Assembly: GCA_014529385.2 (NCBI GenBank)
Contig: CM043950.1
Span: 73,725,935-73,789,934, forward strand
Origin: Adiantum capillus-veneris
Lineage: Eukaryota; Streptophyta; Polypodiopsida; Polypodiales; Pteridaceae
Direction: 5' to 3'
DNA: 64,000 bases
Shown here in pieces: positions 32,492 to 44,090 of the stretch (positions are counted from its first letter, which is position 1; every line of letters starts with the position of its first letter). The notes below the pieces were generated by a model, which was given only the letters and a program-made list of their open reading frames with translations, was not told where the DNA came from and did no database searches. Made by a program: the position numbers and the translations under genes.

Positions 32492-35309
32492 TCAGTCCAC
32501 AAACGGGAGTAAGCCCAAAGCTTTGCGGAAAGCTTCAAGCTTCTCACGAGACAATGCCTTTGTGAAAAGATCTGCAAGGTTCTCCTGTGTTGGCACATAA
32601 GCCAAGCTGATCTCTCCTGCTGAGAGCCTCTCCCTGACATAGTGGTAATGCAACTCAATGTTCTTTGTGCGAGCATGAAAAATTGGGTTCCTCGCAACTG
32701 CCAATGCTCAGACTGTCAGTGTAGATACTGTTGGCAGTGTCCAGTCCAACACCCAAATCAGCCATAAGGCGTCTAAGCCATACACACTCAACCGTAGCTG
32801 TGAAGACTGCCCTGTACTCAGCCTCACAACTCGAAGTGGCCACCGTAGGTTGCTTCTTGCTCAACCATGATATACATGAACTGCCAATCATGAAACAAAA
32901 ACCACTTGTGGACACTCGTGTGTCAAAACAACCAGCCCAATCTGAGTCCGAAAAAGCATGTAAGTCTCGCGGCAATGATCCCCCCTTGGGATAAAACAAG
33001 CCAAGATGTAAAGTGCCACTAAGGTAGCGGAAAATCCTCTTAACAGTCTGCCAATGCTTAGACCCTGGGCTATGCATAAATTTGCTGACCTGTGAAACTG
33101 CAAACTGAATATCCGGCCTCGTGTTGCATACATAAATGAGGCAGCCAACAGCAGTTTCGTAAAAAGTGACATCAGGAGGATCGCCAGCATCATGTAGACT
33201 CAACTTCAAACTTGTTTCCATGGGAGTGGCAATAGGTTTGCAATCCTCAAGTCCAAACTTACATAGCAATGTCTCTATGTAACTTTTCTGACACAAGGCA
33301 ATACCACCATCACACTGCTTAAACTGTATACCCAAGTAATGATGCAACAGCCCCAAATCTTTCATCTTGAAAGTAGCATTCAAATCAGCCTTAAATTCAG
33401 CAATATGTCTCTCATTTGGTCCAGTGATCACCAAATCATCAACATAAAGAACCATGATGAAAAATACATCACCCTCACGCTTTGCATACAATGTGCTTTC
33501 TGTTGGACTGTTACGAAAGCCTTTTTTGACCAAATGAGTGTCAGCTTTCTCATACCAAGCACGAGGAGATTGCTTCAACCCATACAAAGCCTTGTTACAT
33601 TTGCACACTTTGTCCTCTTGTCCTTTTATGACAAAACCGCGAGGCTGCGTTACATAAACTTCCTCAAATATGTCACCATTCAAGAAAGCAGTAACAATGT
33701 CTGATTGATGTACATCCCAGCCAAAATGAGCTACCAATGCACATAGAAAATGCACAGTAGTCATACGACAAGTGGGAGAAAAAGTCTCTTCATAATCTAT
33801 GCCTTTTTGTTGTGCATAACTCTTTGCAACAAGTCGAGCCTTATGGCGATCAATCTCACCATCCGGCTTGCGTTTCAACTTGCAAACCCACTTCGTACCA
33901 ATGGCCTTTTTTCCAGGAGGCAAATCACATAAAGTCCATGTGTCATTTTCTATAAGTGCATCATATTCTGATTGCATGGCATCCATCCAATTTTCTGAAT
34001 TTTGTGCTTCATCAAAAGATAGAGGATCCTCAACATCATGTAAACTAGACACAGCCAAAGCATAACAATCTGATGCATAGGATGCATGGCGAGAGCCTGA
34101 ACGAGTACGACTAGACAAAGGTGCATCCAATTTACTGTCACGCAAAGTGTGCACCAACCATTTTGGCATACCTCTAGCCTGCTCATTTTCAGCCCTTTCC
34201 TCATCAAGTACATCATGTACATCTGCATCAGTAATAGGCTGATCTAAAACATTTTCAGAAACCCCCATAGGGTGTACATTTGCCTCATTGGAAATTACAT
34301 TCGTATTTCCACCACTGAAAAGAGGCAACAAAGTGTCATAAATGTCCTGTGAGCTTACATTACTGTCTGTAGTACATGACAGCAAGGGTTGAACAGAATC
34401 TTCCACAAACACTACATCGCGAGAAACCAGAATATGTTTTGTTTGCGGATGATAAAACCTGTAACCTTTGCTTTCAGCACTATAACCAACAAAAATACAT
34501 TTGATAGCCTTATCATCCAATTTTCTGTGCTGCACTTGTGGCACCAAAGCATATGCCAAATAGCCAAAAACACGCATGTGCTCAATAGAAGGATTTCTAT
34601 CATGCCATGCTTCATATGGAGTAATAGACTGCAAAGATTTCGTAGGACACCTGTTAAGTATATAAGTGGCACACATGATGGCCTCAAGCCAAAAAGAATG
34701 CGGTAAAGCTTGACTTTTGACCATACATCGTGCCATTTCCGTGAGTGACCTGTTTTTCCTCTCAGCAACACCATTTTGTTGAGGCGTATAAGGCACTGTA
34801 CATTGGTGTTTTATCCCACAACTAGCCAGAAATGCATTAAATTCATGAGACATATACTCCCCCCCTCGATTGGAACGGAGGGTGCCCATTGTACATTTCG
34901 AGACATTTTCAGCCATAGCCAGAAATTGTTTGAAGCACATAAAAACTTCGGACTTCTCTTTAAGAGAAAATACCCATGCATGCCTGGAGTAATCATCAAT
35001 GAAAGTCACGAAGTACAGGTAATTGCCCAAGGACGGAGTTTGCATGGGCCCACAAACATCACTATGCACAAGCTGCAACCTGCATGTGGCCCGAACTGAA
35101 CCATCCTTTGGAAATTTAGAACGCTGCATCTTACCCAAAATACAGCCTTCACAAACATGTTTGACAGGTGCTTCAAGAGGTGGCAAAGAAGCAACCATAT
35201 CAGATTTCTGTAAACGCAGCAAATTGGCAAAATTCAGATAACCAAAACGTGCATGCCAAAGTTTTGCATCTGAAATAGCCCTTGAATCTGCAACAGTATT
35301 TGCAAAATT
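32492..35309 (-). pseudogene. pol: Integrase - RT - RNase H of copia D
   Basis: Follows the stop at 35310 in the same frame. Integrase zinc module: LWHARFGYLN (second His of the usual pair is Tyr) and CEGCILGKMQ. Core: HSDVCGPM, then LRSNRGGEYM, where the second catalytic Asp is Asn, then NGVAERKNRS. RT: KARLVAKSYAQQKG, HQSDIVTAFLNGD and the catalytic YVDDLVITG, intact. RNase H: SDSDWAGCFDTRVSTSGFC and SSCEAEYRAV. Near 32707 a small deletion shifts the frame; the C-terminal HYHYVRERLSAGEI and NLADLFTKAL continue to a stop at 32492 in another frame. RT looks competent, integrase does not. Confidence 0.95.
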
Positions 35310-36776
35310 TTATCCACACTTGTCATACAAAGTGAGCTTATACAGCCCACGGCACAAAAGGCCAGATGCAACAATTTCATCACCAAAACTGAGATCATGA
35401 ACTGTACATCTGTCATCCACAAATTTGACTACAAGTCCAAGTCTAGCAAGTGCAGATACAGACAAGAGATTCTTCTTGATCCCAGGTACATAAAGTGCAT
35501 CAACAAGTGTGAAGGAATTGCCATTAGCAGCAGTGAGCACAATCTCTCCAACTCCTTGAACTGGATAAGAGGCGTTGTTGGCACAAGTGACTGAATTCCA
35601 ATGAGGGACTGACTCGAGAGAGGTAAACAATTCATGATGTGAGGTAATGTGCTTTGTAGCACCACTGTCGAAATACCACACATGTGAATCTGCAGCAACT
35701 GACAAGCATGCATCATGGACAGCAGGATTGTAAGTGCACTCTGTGCTAAAAGCCCATTCTGTATCAACATCAGCAAGACAGTCTCCTTTCACAGAAGACT
35801 CAACAAGGGCTGCATTTGTAGTGGAACCAGCATTTGGAGTGGAACCACCCTCTTTCTTCTTAGCCTCTTTGGCCTTCAACTTAGGACATGACTTGATCAA
35901 GTAATCATTGGCTTTACAATAATGGCAACGCATCTTCTTTTTGCCCTTATCACCAGAATTTCCAGACGAAGTGCTGCCAGCAGAAGCATTAGGAACATAA
36001 GTTTTGCTACTCGCAGCAGAACCATAAGAAGTGGCTGCATTACTGTTACCACCCTTTCTTTGAGAAGCAATAAAAGCCTGTTCAACTGCACGCTGCCTAG
36101 TCCTGTTTTTTCTGGAAAGTGACTCTTGCAACAACAATGTGCATAATGCATCAAACTTGACAACTTCAAGATTTCCTTGGGTCATCAGTCTCCAAGTACT
36201 AGCAAAAGTCTGGTAGGAATCTGGTAAGGCATCAAGAACAGTCTGCACAAGGGAACTGTCAGAAATGACTTCACCTGCAGAAATGAGTTGCTCATTGATA
36301 TCCTTGACACTAGCAAGGAAAGTGTCCATATCATCTTCCTCATGCATAATCTTCGACTCTAGCTCTTTACGCAGCAAAGCAATTTTAGCCTCATTGCGGC
36401 TTGCATAAAGACCTGCTAAAATATCCCAAGCTTGTTTTGTTGATTTTGCTGAACGGATGTGAGGAACAATGGTGCGCTTCACAGACAACGAAATCAATGC
36501 ATGAGCCTGTGCATCCTTAACATCCCAACGAGCTTGTTCTACCGTAGGCAAAACAACTCTAACAGCTGCAATCCTTGCAGCAAGACCTGCAACATCCTCA
36601 ACATCGCCTACATCCTCAGAACCAGGACGTACATCAATGCCCTGCACAATGTTCCAGACACCTTTTGACACAAGAAAATGTTGCATCATATAAGCCCACA
36701 TAGGGTAGTTGTCCCCATCCAACCTATCCTCAGCAACAAACATCTTGAACACATCTGTGTTGTTGTTTTCAGCCAT
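35310..36776 (-). pseudogene. gag: GAG and protease of copia D
   Basis: ATG at 36776 opens 488 codons. N-terminal GAG: RLDGDNYPMWAYMMQHFLVS and ALISLSVKRTIVPHI; typical UBN2/retrotran_gag type. The zinc knuckle CHYCKANDYLIKSC has Tyr where His is expected. Protease active site WYFDSGATKHIT is intact. The frame ends at TAA (35310-35312) between protease and integrase; the following sequence continues in frame, so one base change explains the break. Confidence 0.95.
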
Positions 36777-37116
36777 GGTAAATGCTACAGCTGATGTGAA
36801 AACTGCCCGAAAATAGGAGAACTGGAGCGGGAAAAACCTGTGCTATATAGCACAAACCGTAGAAGACTATAAGGCACCTGTTATGCAAAAAACGGCACTG
36901 ACAAAAATTTTGCACAAAATGACGAAATAGCCTGTGCCTATAGTGGAAACGGAGGCCGAAATGAGCCCAAATCAAAATTCTGAGCAGATCAAGCTCTTCG
37001 AGCTTACCCAAAATATTTGTCGACCTGCGAATGCTTGCGAAAGCTCACTAAAATCGGAGAAAGTGAGCAGGCGTGTGCTGGAGCAGCTGGCGACTAAGCC
37101 CGGGAGGACGTGACCT

Positions 37117-37128
37117 GCTCTGATACCA
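37117..37128 (-). other. Primer binding site of copia D, initiator Met tRNA
   Basis: Minus strand TGGTATCAGAGC, two bases inside the 5' LTR. Confidence 0.95.
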
Positions 37129-37130
37129 AT

Positions 37131-37357
37131 TGTTGGAATTAGGGTTGTAGAGAAACACACACAGCTTGGAGAAGACGAAGGAAGCTCAAGGCACACAATA
37201 GAGAGTGTGTTACTTACTGTGCAATGGAAAGATAGATAGCCCTAAAGTGATGGGCGTATATACAATGCACGGGGAGAAAAACCTCCTAAAGAGGGAAAAA
37301 ATGCCCCGGCGGTCCTAGTGTGTTCACACACATAACTACCACATGTATATGGTAACA
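37131..37357 (-). repeat. 5' LTR of copia D
   Basis: 227 bp; followed directly by the second CACCC target copy at 37358-37362. Confidence 0.97.
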
Positions 37358-38040
37358 CACCCACGAGCCCCCATTAGCAAGGCAAGAGAGCACCATTTCC
37401 CATTTGATACAACCATAGGGGGTACCCACTCCCACCTTATACCCTCCATTTTCCACTTGCTCCCCCCCATGTGGGATTACTTCATTCGCACTGGGCACCA
37501 TCCTCCCACCTCCCCACTTAAGCAAATAAATTTTTTGTTTTTCTCCCCACATCGAGAAGTTTTGATGGAGGCATGGCGGGTGGCTCCGTGCACCGAATGC
37601 GACGCCGTAAAGTCCGGCTCGGAGCTTATCACTTCAGCCATTTCCAAAAATGTTCGACCACACCTTTTCTAATTAAATCTATCAAATCATCCCACTTTCC
37701 TTTCCTCGCATGCAGCCACACCCACTTTCTAAGTAAGGAACCTCCCATTTCAAATGCATGTAAGTCATGATGTATGAGTCCGATCCACCGGCTATCAAAA
37801 ACGACTGAAAATACTCATTGAAAACTACCTTTTAGAAGTTCAACCAACCCAAAAATTGTGCAAATGACTAAGCAGAGCCAAGCCTTTATACATAAATTTT
37901 ACAAGAGCACTCTGAAAACTCAAAGCATTATGTACATTTATGTACTCGACGCTAGTGAGCAAGCTTTTTAGCATGGATTAGCGACTTTATCTTCATCCTA
38001 AAGATTCCTGAGAACGTGACAAGGAGAAGGAAGATGAACA
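37358..38040. other. Flank of copia D, non-coding
   Basis: Continues the pre-insertion sequence after the CACCC duplication. C-rich tracts occur at 37440-37480. No gene seen. Confidence 0.5.
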
Positions 38041-39530
38041 TATGATCAAAATTTTGAATGCCGTGTTTGAAGCTCAACATTCTAGCAAGGACGCAAAGAT
38101 AAGTCAAAAATCTTTTACATTTTTCAAGTTCGATGATTGCAAAATTGGTAAAACAGTGCTATCTTGATTAACTCAATTTGATGATTATTTTTCTAGCAAA
38201 TCTTTCTCTGATAAAGATAAAACTAAATGTGCTACTAATTACCTTTCTAGTCAAGCTTCACTTGGGTGGCGTGTGCTATGCAAAACAACAGAACGACCAT
38301 CAACTTGGGACAACTTTCAACAACGGGTCAAAGATTCCTTCCTACCCCCTCAGTTTGCCCTTGATGCACGTCGTGATTGGGACAAATTCTCCCGCTTCTA
38401 ACCGGAATGTCTTCTACTCCTACATATGGTAGAAGAAGTGCCTTTAGACTCTCTCCAATGCAAATATGAAGATGGCCTTCCCAATGGTATAGAGTCAAAA
38501 CTCAACTCTCTCAAGCTGACGTCTCTTTATGAAGCTATATCCTTGGTCTACGATGCATAGAAAGAAATCAACTCTAATGTCCATGAAGTGCACAACACGT
38601 GCAACCCCAACCATCTCAATTTTCCACCTCGCAATCAGTGGGGTAACAACAACTGAAACTAAAATTGCAACGGTAATAATTTCAATAGGTATACTTCATA
38701 AGCCCTCGTAAAAATAATTACACACAAAACCGTCGACCCCCTTTTCCTTGTCGTCACCAAAATAATCATCGCCCACCACACAACCCACCCATTCCACACA
38801 CACAAACTGCACCTCAAGATTCAAACACACATTATCATCCCCACCCCCTTGCACATTGTAATGGTGTTTGGTGCTTCAAGTGCCACCAATACGGCCATGT
38901 TGAAGCCAACTACACATGACCTCATCCGCCCTGACCTCGCCCACCCACAACTCGCATAAACAACATTGAAGATGAATGAGAACCTGTGGACGATGCCATG
39001 TCTAATTGGAAAATTGCAAAACCACCTCACGTACTAGGTAAGCCAGTTCCAATTGATGCCTTGCTCTGTCAGTCAGGCAAAATTCAAGATTCAAGTGTGT
39101 CTATTTTACACGATGATGGTAGTGCACACGCTTTTATTTCTGAAAAATTGGTTAGAAAATTGAACTTAACCACCACACCATCTGCCTACAAAGTCAAATC
39201 TGCTTTTCAAGGAACTAGGTAAAATGGCACACGTGAAATCAAATCTCTTGCAATTACTATTGTTGATTACACAGAACAACGTGATTTTTTAGTTGCACCA
39301 TTGCAATCCATTGATAACATTTTGGGCATGCCTTTTTGTCACCAACATAATCCACAAATGGATTATTGCACACACACAATGAATTTTATTTTCAACTGAA
39401 AATCTATTTCACTCTCTGTTGACGCATCACTTGCTATGTTCCCCTTCATATCACACACACAAGCAAAATGTGCACTACAAAAAGATGACAAAGTATACAT
39501 GATATTTGTTAGTGAAGTGGAGCATACACA
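38041..39530 (+). pseudogene. gag: Gypsy gag-protease remnant F
   Basis: Broken frames read FFKFDDCKIGKTVLS, LTQFDDYFSSKSFSDKD, WRVLCKTTERPSTWDNFQQR and SFLPPQFALDARRDW: a gypsy GAG. The zinc knuckle CFKCHQYGHVEANY has Tyr for the last Cys. The protease is ILHDDGSAHAFISEKLVRKL (D-D-G rather than D-S-G) with IDNILGMPFCHQHNP as the flap end, then KCALQKDDKVYMIFVSE. Stops at several sites. RT and later domains are absent. This family is distinct from A, C and E. Confidence 0.75.
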
Positions 39531-39875
39531 TGGTCCTTCTTTTTCTTCCATATCTGGAATTATGGTATTTACTTCTAACCCCCATTTGTCTATCACATCA
39601 AGGTTTTCAACTTGTAAATATTGAGTTCTGTTTTTATCCATATACATTTTTCCTTGTTCGTTTTCCTTGATTTTCTCTTCAAACTCTATGTCATGGTGAT
39701 CAATGCAAATAGCATACTCTTCATTAGAATCCAGGTAAACCTGAGTTCCATTGCGATTAGTCTTATAAAAGGTGAGCATGTGCTTATACCACATTGTCAT
39801 TCCGGTTTCTAAATGAGTTGAATAGGAAAACATTTGAGATGTTGATTCTGTAAAAGTGTCAAAGATAGTGTCCAA
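39363..39875 (-). CDS. Unassigned open frame, 170 codons
   Basis: An ATG-started frame of 170 residues, acidic, including MWYKHMLTFYKTNRNGTQVY and YAICIDHHDIEFEEKI. I recognise no domain. Its 3' third is antisense to the gypsy F remnant, so only about 39535-39875 could be independent sequence. It may be a captured gene fragment, a spurious frame, or part of the minus-strand Asp-primed element to its right. Confidence 0.25.
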   Translation of the reverse strand: MDTIFDTFTESTSQMFSYSTHLETGMTMWYKHMLTFYKTNRNGTQVYLDSNEEYAICIDHHDIEFEEKIKENEQGKMYMDKNRTQYLQVENLDVIDKWGLEVNTIIPDMEEKEGPCVCSTSLTNIMYTLSSFCSAHFACVCDMKGNIASDASTESEIDFQLKIKFIVCVQ

Positions 39876-40326
39876 GTGAGTGTCACACTCTGTAATATGC
39901 CTTCGTTTGCTAGTATACGACTTGTGAAGCCTTGGATAGAGTACTTACCATCGGATTGACTTGTTATCAATTTCTTCCACTTGACTTGATTGCAACTCCT
40001 ACAAAGATTTCAATTCCTTGTCTGCAACCTGATTCATGTATCAGTTTTAATCAAGTTAGCTATTCTTTCACAAAGATTGTACAATTTTTGCAAGCTATTG
40101 TGATTGGTCTATGTGTATCTCTTCAAATTGAGCTAGATGAGTCAACAATTGAGACTTTCAAATTCTACTTTTGCAAAAAGCCAAAGGACTAATCTGCAAC
40201 CTCGAAACTAAGTGAAAATGTACCAATCTGGATCCGATTGAAACCAAAATTTACCGTGGCCTTGTATTATGTTGGTATAACATTGTACAAGCTCAAAAGT
40301 CCAAAATGACATATATGTGTATCAGA
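39876..40326. other. Non-coding
   Basis: No gene or repeat boundary recognised; AT-rich lead-in to the palindrome array. Confidence 0.4.
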
Positions 40327-41261
40327 AGTAAAGAATCGCGATCATTTACTTTTCTCAAATTTCTATACTTTTTGGCTTTCTTTGCCAAGTACTCAACTTG
40401 AAAAGGTCTCTGGACAAGTTTCACTAAGTTTGAACAAAATTTATTCAAGTTATCAACTATTTCGTGTCCGTAGACTCAGTTTTTGAGAATTTAGCTTAAG
40501 TCTCACTTTTGTGATCCAAATTTCACAAAATTTGATTTGTGTTGTCTAGTTTATATGCTTGACCCTATGGTATACTCAAATGTGAAAAAATGTCCAATTT
40601 TATAGTAGATATAAATTATCGTGATTATTTACTTTTGATATTTTTATGCAAGTTTTTGCCACAATGTTGACACAAAATGGTTAAGGAGCTCAACTTAATC
40701 TCCCTAGCCAAGTTTCATGAAGTTTAGATCATCCCTGTTCAAGTAGTCAATAGTTTTGTTTCTGTAGACTGACTTTGCAAATTTGGCCACAAATTTCACT
40801 TCAATGATCCAAATCTTACCAAATTTGATTTGCAGGCTTAATATAACATGCTAAAACTAGTGGTATGCTGGGTTGGTCAAAAAATTTGGAAAATGGAACA
40901 AAAGTAAATAATCGCGATTATTTACTTCTGGAAAACTTTTGCATCTTTTTGGTCAACTGAGCATCTACACTTGTTTAACACATCAATATAAGCCTATGAG
41001 TCAAGTTTCACTTAGTGATCCAATTTCTATGGGCCTTTACAAAAGATGTTTGTACACATGCATAGAGTCTCTATTATCAACCTTGGTCACTTTTGAGCCG
41101 AAAGTAAATAATCAGGAATATTTACTTTTGGCCTATAATGAGCACTTCTTTCAATTTTTTCAGTGGACAATCTTTTTATGATCTATTTTAAGCCTCTGAG
41201 TCAAGTCAAAACTTAATTTGGCCTAAAATGTCAAGAAAAAGTAAATAATCTGAGTTTTTAC
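40327..41261. repeat. Palindrome-centred repeat array, locus 2 (five copies)
   Basis: Copies of an AGTAAATAATCGCGATTATTTACT-like motif lie at 40327-40350, 40611-40632, 40902-40927, 41102-41127 and 41241-41261. The copy at 40902 is a perfect 26-nt palindrome, made of AAGTAAATAATCG followed directly by its reverse complement. The first three are about 285-293 bp apart, as at 14.7 kb; the last two are closer (200 and 139 bp). Text between copies is alignable (e.g. GATCCAAATTTCACAAAATT and GATCCAAATCTTACCAAATT), so these are diverged tandem units. Confidence 0.85.
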
Positions 41262-41802
41262 AAACTCTTGAAATTTCACTTCAAATGCGTCCTTAAGTTT
41301 ACCCATTGGTTCATACAACTTTTAAAGCATAATCTTCATTCAGATTCAATGGTGAACAGTCTTTTGGTGCTATTTCTAGCTGTACACCTGAAATTGTACA
41401 ACTTCACATAAACAACTCACAATTGATTCTTTTGGATAGAGTAATGTTCTGAGATCCCACCTCGGATTCTACTTACCCTACTCCTAGGTTCTACTGCAAT
41501 GGGGTTGTGGAAAGTGTCCATAAACACTCGTTTTATTGTTTTTTATGATTTTCTGAGCCTTGATCTTAAGACTACTCTCGCCCATCAATCATTTTCAAAA
41601 TCCTAATTTGATCCTACAATCCATCAATCCTAAAAGGTACTTTGCAAGTACAACCTACTTCCAAGATACCTCTACCCTACAAACGACGACAACCTTAAGC
41701 TACGCTATTTAAAATAAATAAATTTTTTACTCTAGGTGATCCTAGAGGAAGATAAAGGATAACTTCACAAGATGCTCATGTTTTTCCCTAGTTTAAGTGT
41801 CT

Positions 41803-41824
41803 TCGATGCTCGGCAGCGGCGCCA
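41803..41824 (-). other. Primer binding site, tRNA-Asp type, second element
   Basis: Minus strand begins TGGCGCCGCTGCCGAGCATC, close to the tRNA-Asp complement and to the site at 23771. It lies two bases inside an LTR starting at 41827. Confidence 0.75.
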
Positions 41825-41826
41825 AA

Positions 41827-42763
41827 TGCGGGACGGGTGTCTAACCTCACTCCTATCTTATTGCAGACATTGCAATCAAACCATGAAACTAAGCTGACTC
41901 GACTAGTGCATGGAGGCTACAAGAGTTTTTCAATCTCTTGAAAAACAACAAACAACTCACATCCAACGCAAGCTACACTCAAATGACAGAAATCATCAAA
42001 ATCTAATCACTCATCATTAAACAAATCACAATCATTACAGCATCAAATGACATCCAAATGTTACGAAACTTCTAGCACATGTTAATAGGACCTAAGAACA
42101 CATGCTTGTGGTCTCAAATCTCACTTTAGGTCAAGTGCAAAAATCACAATTATTAAGAGCAGTGAGTTTTTGACCTAGTCGTTTTCGACCTAGAATGCAT
42201 CTAAATGCTTAGCAATGATGCCCCAATACCCCGCCTATACTTAGTTTATGATTTTAAAGCTTGAATTACTACTTATGATGAAATTAGAGCGCAAGTCGGA
42301 GATGCCAAAATCTACGAATTACCATGAAATGCTTACATCAATGCACATAGCTCTTACCTTGCAACTCAATAGACAGCACTGCAATGTGACAATCGGGAAG
42401 GAAGTAGGAAGCACAAGAAGGAGAGAAGTGAGCGTCGTTAGCTCACGCTGTGTTTCTATTATCCAAAACTTAGAAAATACTTACAAAAATTGGCTTTTAT
42501 ACCTTAGCTAAGGTTTTTGTGGTCAAAATTTGGGAGCTCTAACTAAAGATAGGTTGACACAATCTGGAAGCTTGTAGCCCCCGCTCATCAATTACACTTT
42601 GTATCTAGAAAGTAGGAGTTACAACATTCTCAATTCATCAAAATAATTAGTGTTTTTACAATAAAAGCTCCAAAAAATGTTATCCTAGTTAGCTCGCTGC
42701 TAATAGCAAGCTCCACAATAGCCTGCTTATCCATGCCCTTTGGCATAGATCGGACACTTAACA
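41827..42763 (-). repeat. Probable 5' LTR of a minus-strand Asp-primed element
   Basis: Begins TGCGGGACGGG at the primer binding site; a possible end is TTAACA at 42763. A minus-strand TATA box is at 42492-42503. No matching second LTR was found, so the outer limit is provisional. The palindrome array lies in the interior of this element, which appears truncated on its left. Confidence 0.55.
42492..42503 (-). promoter_or_regulatory. TATA box in the Asp-primed LTR
   Basis: Minus strand GGTATAAAAGCC, well placed within the LTR to start transcription towards the primer binding site. Confidence 0.6.
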
Positions 42764-43209
42764 TTATCTCCTTGTAGGAAAAATGCCCACAGTCCTAATG
42801 TATAAACAAATTCTCACAAGTATTCACACAAACCACCAATGCTAGGTGAGCATGTAAAGCTCACCTTTGTATAGGGTTTGGAGCAAGTAGCCACCTTCCT
42901 TCATAACCGTATTGCGGACCTGGCTTCAAGAGCAGAATGGTGCAGTAGTGCCGCCATACACACACACACACACACACAGTGAGAGAGAATGAGAGAGAGA
43001 GAGAGCACTTAGAGAGCTGAATCTTAGACCTGCCAAGAGGAAGCCATCACGTTATAAAGAAAAATAAGACAACATTTACAGAGCTGGGTAGCTCACCCAT
43101 AACTCATTTATCAACTAAGGGTTAGGTACCATTAAAGTACCACCTAAAAAATAGCCTAGTGAATTCAAGCCGGTTATTTACCAAAGGTACCCTAGGCCAA
43201 CAGTCCCAT
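42764..43209. other. Non-coding with CA and GA runs
   Basis: A CA run at 42958-42979 and a GA-rich run at 42981-43005. No gene seen. Confidence 0.5.
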
Positions 43210-43470
43210 AAAATTATACCAGTACACAAGTAGCACCAGTAAAATTATACGAGTACACTAGTCCTATATAATACAATACACAAACACTACCAGTACCAGT
43301 AGAGTAGCAACAATACTAATGCGTACCAGTACTATACACAAGTAGTCTCAATACCAGTACATAAGTAGCACCATTACTAGTCAAGTATAATATAGTTCTA
43401 GTACCAGTACACAAGTAGCACTGTTTACATAAGCTAGTTCTGTTGTAAGCCAGACACAAGTAGCACTGTT
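43210..43470. repeat. Degenerate minisatellite
   Basis: About five imperfect copies of a unit containing CCAGTACACAAGTAGCAC, at irregular spacing, just outside the GAG-only element. Confidence 0.75.
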
Positions 43471-43479
43471 TACATACGC

Positions 43480-43539
43480 TCTTCAACCTTGCACCATTGC
43501 ATGTGGGTTAATTCCTTCTCTTCACTCCTTGACTCATAT
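43480..43539 (-). repeat. LTR tail fragment abutting the GAG-only element
   Basis: CAACCTTGCACCATTGCATG and following bases repeat the inner end of the LTR found at 43775-43860 and 46487-46569, directly outside the left LTR. It suggests a second, truncated LTR in tandem. Confidence 0.7.
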
Positions 43540-43860
43540 TGTAGGACATGGGATCGTGCTAGCTATGGTGGATGAAAGAGAAAGATTGTGCATACAAGTG
43601 AGTGTGTGATGGCTAGGTTATTACTCAAGTGAATTAGGTTCCAAGATCAATTAACTTGGACTCATAAACAAGATCTAGAGTATTTGCTAAGCCATCACAA
43701 GCTCACCATAAACTAGGGAGATGTAATGCAAAATAGACTTGTGTTTATTCATTCATGAAATGAGCTTTAAGTAGTTTTACAACCTTGCACCATTGCATGT
43801 GGGATAATTCCTTCACTTCACTCCTAGACTCATATTCTATGACAAAGCTCACACTTTACA
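43540..43860 (-). repeat. 3' LTR of the GAG-only element
   Basis: 321 bp ending ACTTTACA next to the polypurine tract; shares GATCAATTAACTTGGACTCA with the other LTR. Confidence 0.88.
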
Positions 43861-43873
43861 ATCCTCCCCTTGA
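43861..43873 (-). other. Polypurine tract of the GAG-only element
   Basis: Minus strand AAGGGGAGGAT directly before the TG of the 3' LTR. Confidence 0.8.
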
Positions 43874-44090
43874 GGTTTGGACTAGGAAGAAACTAAAGAA
43901 ATCACATCTTTGGCACACTCCAATCCATGAGAAAAAGAACATCTCCAATCCAGGAGAAAAACTATCTCTAATCCAAGAGACACTCAACACCCCCCTCCCC
44001 TCAAACAGATGTATAAAACTAAGACCAAGCTAGTCCAAGTTGTCTCTATAACAAATACAACTAAAGGGGAAAGGCAAACAAAGAAGCTAG

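Larger units (their letters stand above)
32190..37357 (-). mobile_element. Ty1/copia retrotransposon D, structurally complete
   Basis: Both 227-bp LTRs, Met primer binding site, polypurine tract, single gag-pol frame and a 5-bp target duplication CACCC (32185-32189 and 37358-37362) are present. LTRs differ at about five positions (about 2%), so insertion is comparatively recent. The copia order GAG - protease - integrase - RT - RNase H is seen. It is disabled by one in-frame stop (35310-35312), a small deletion near 32707 and changed active-site residues. Confidence 0.97.
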
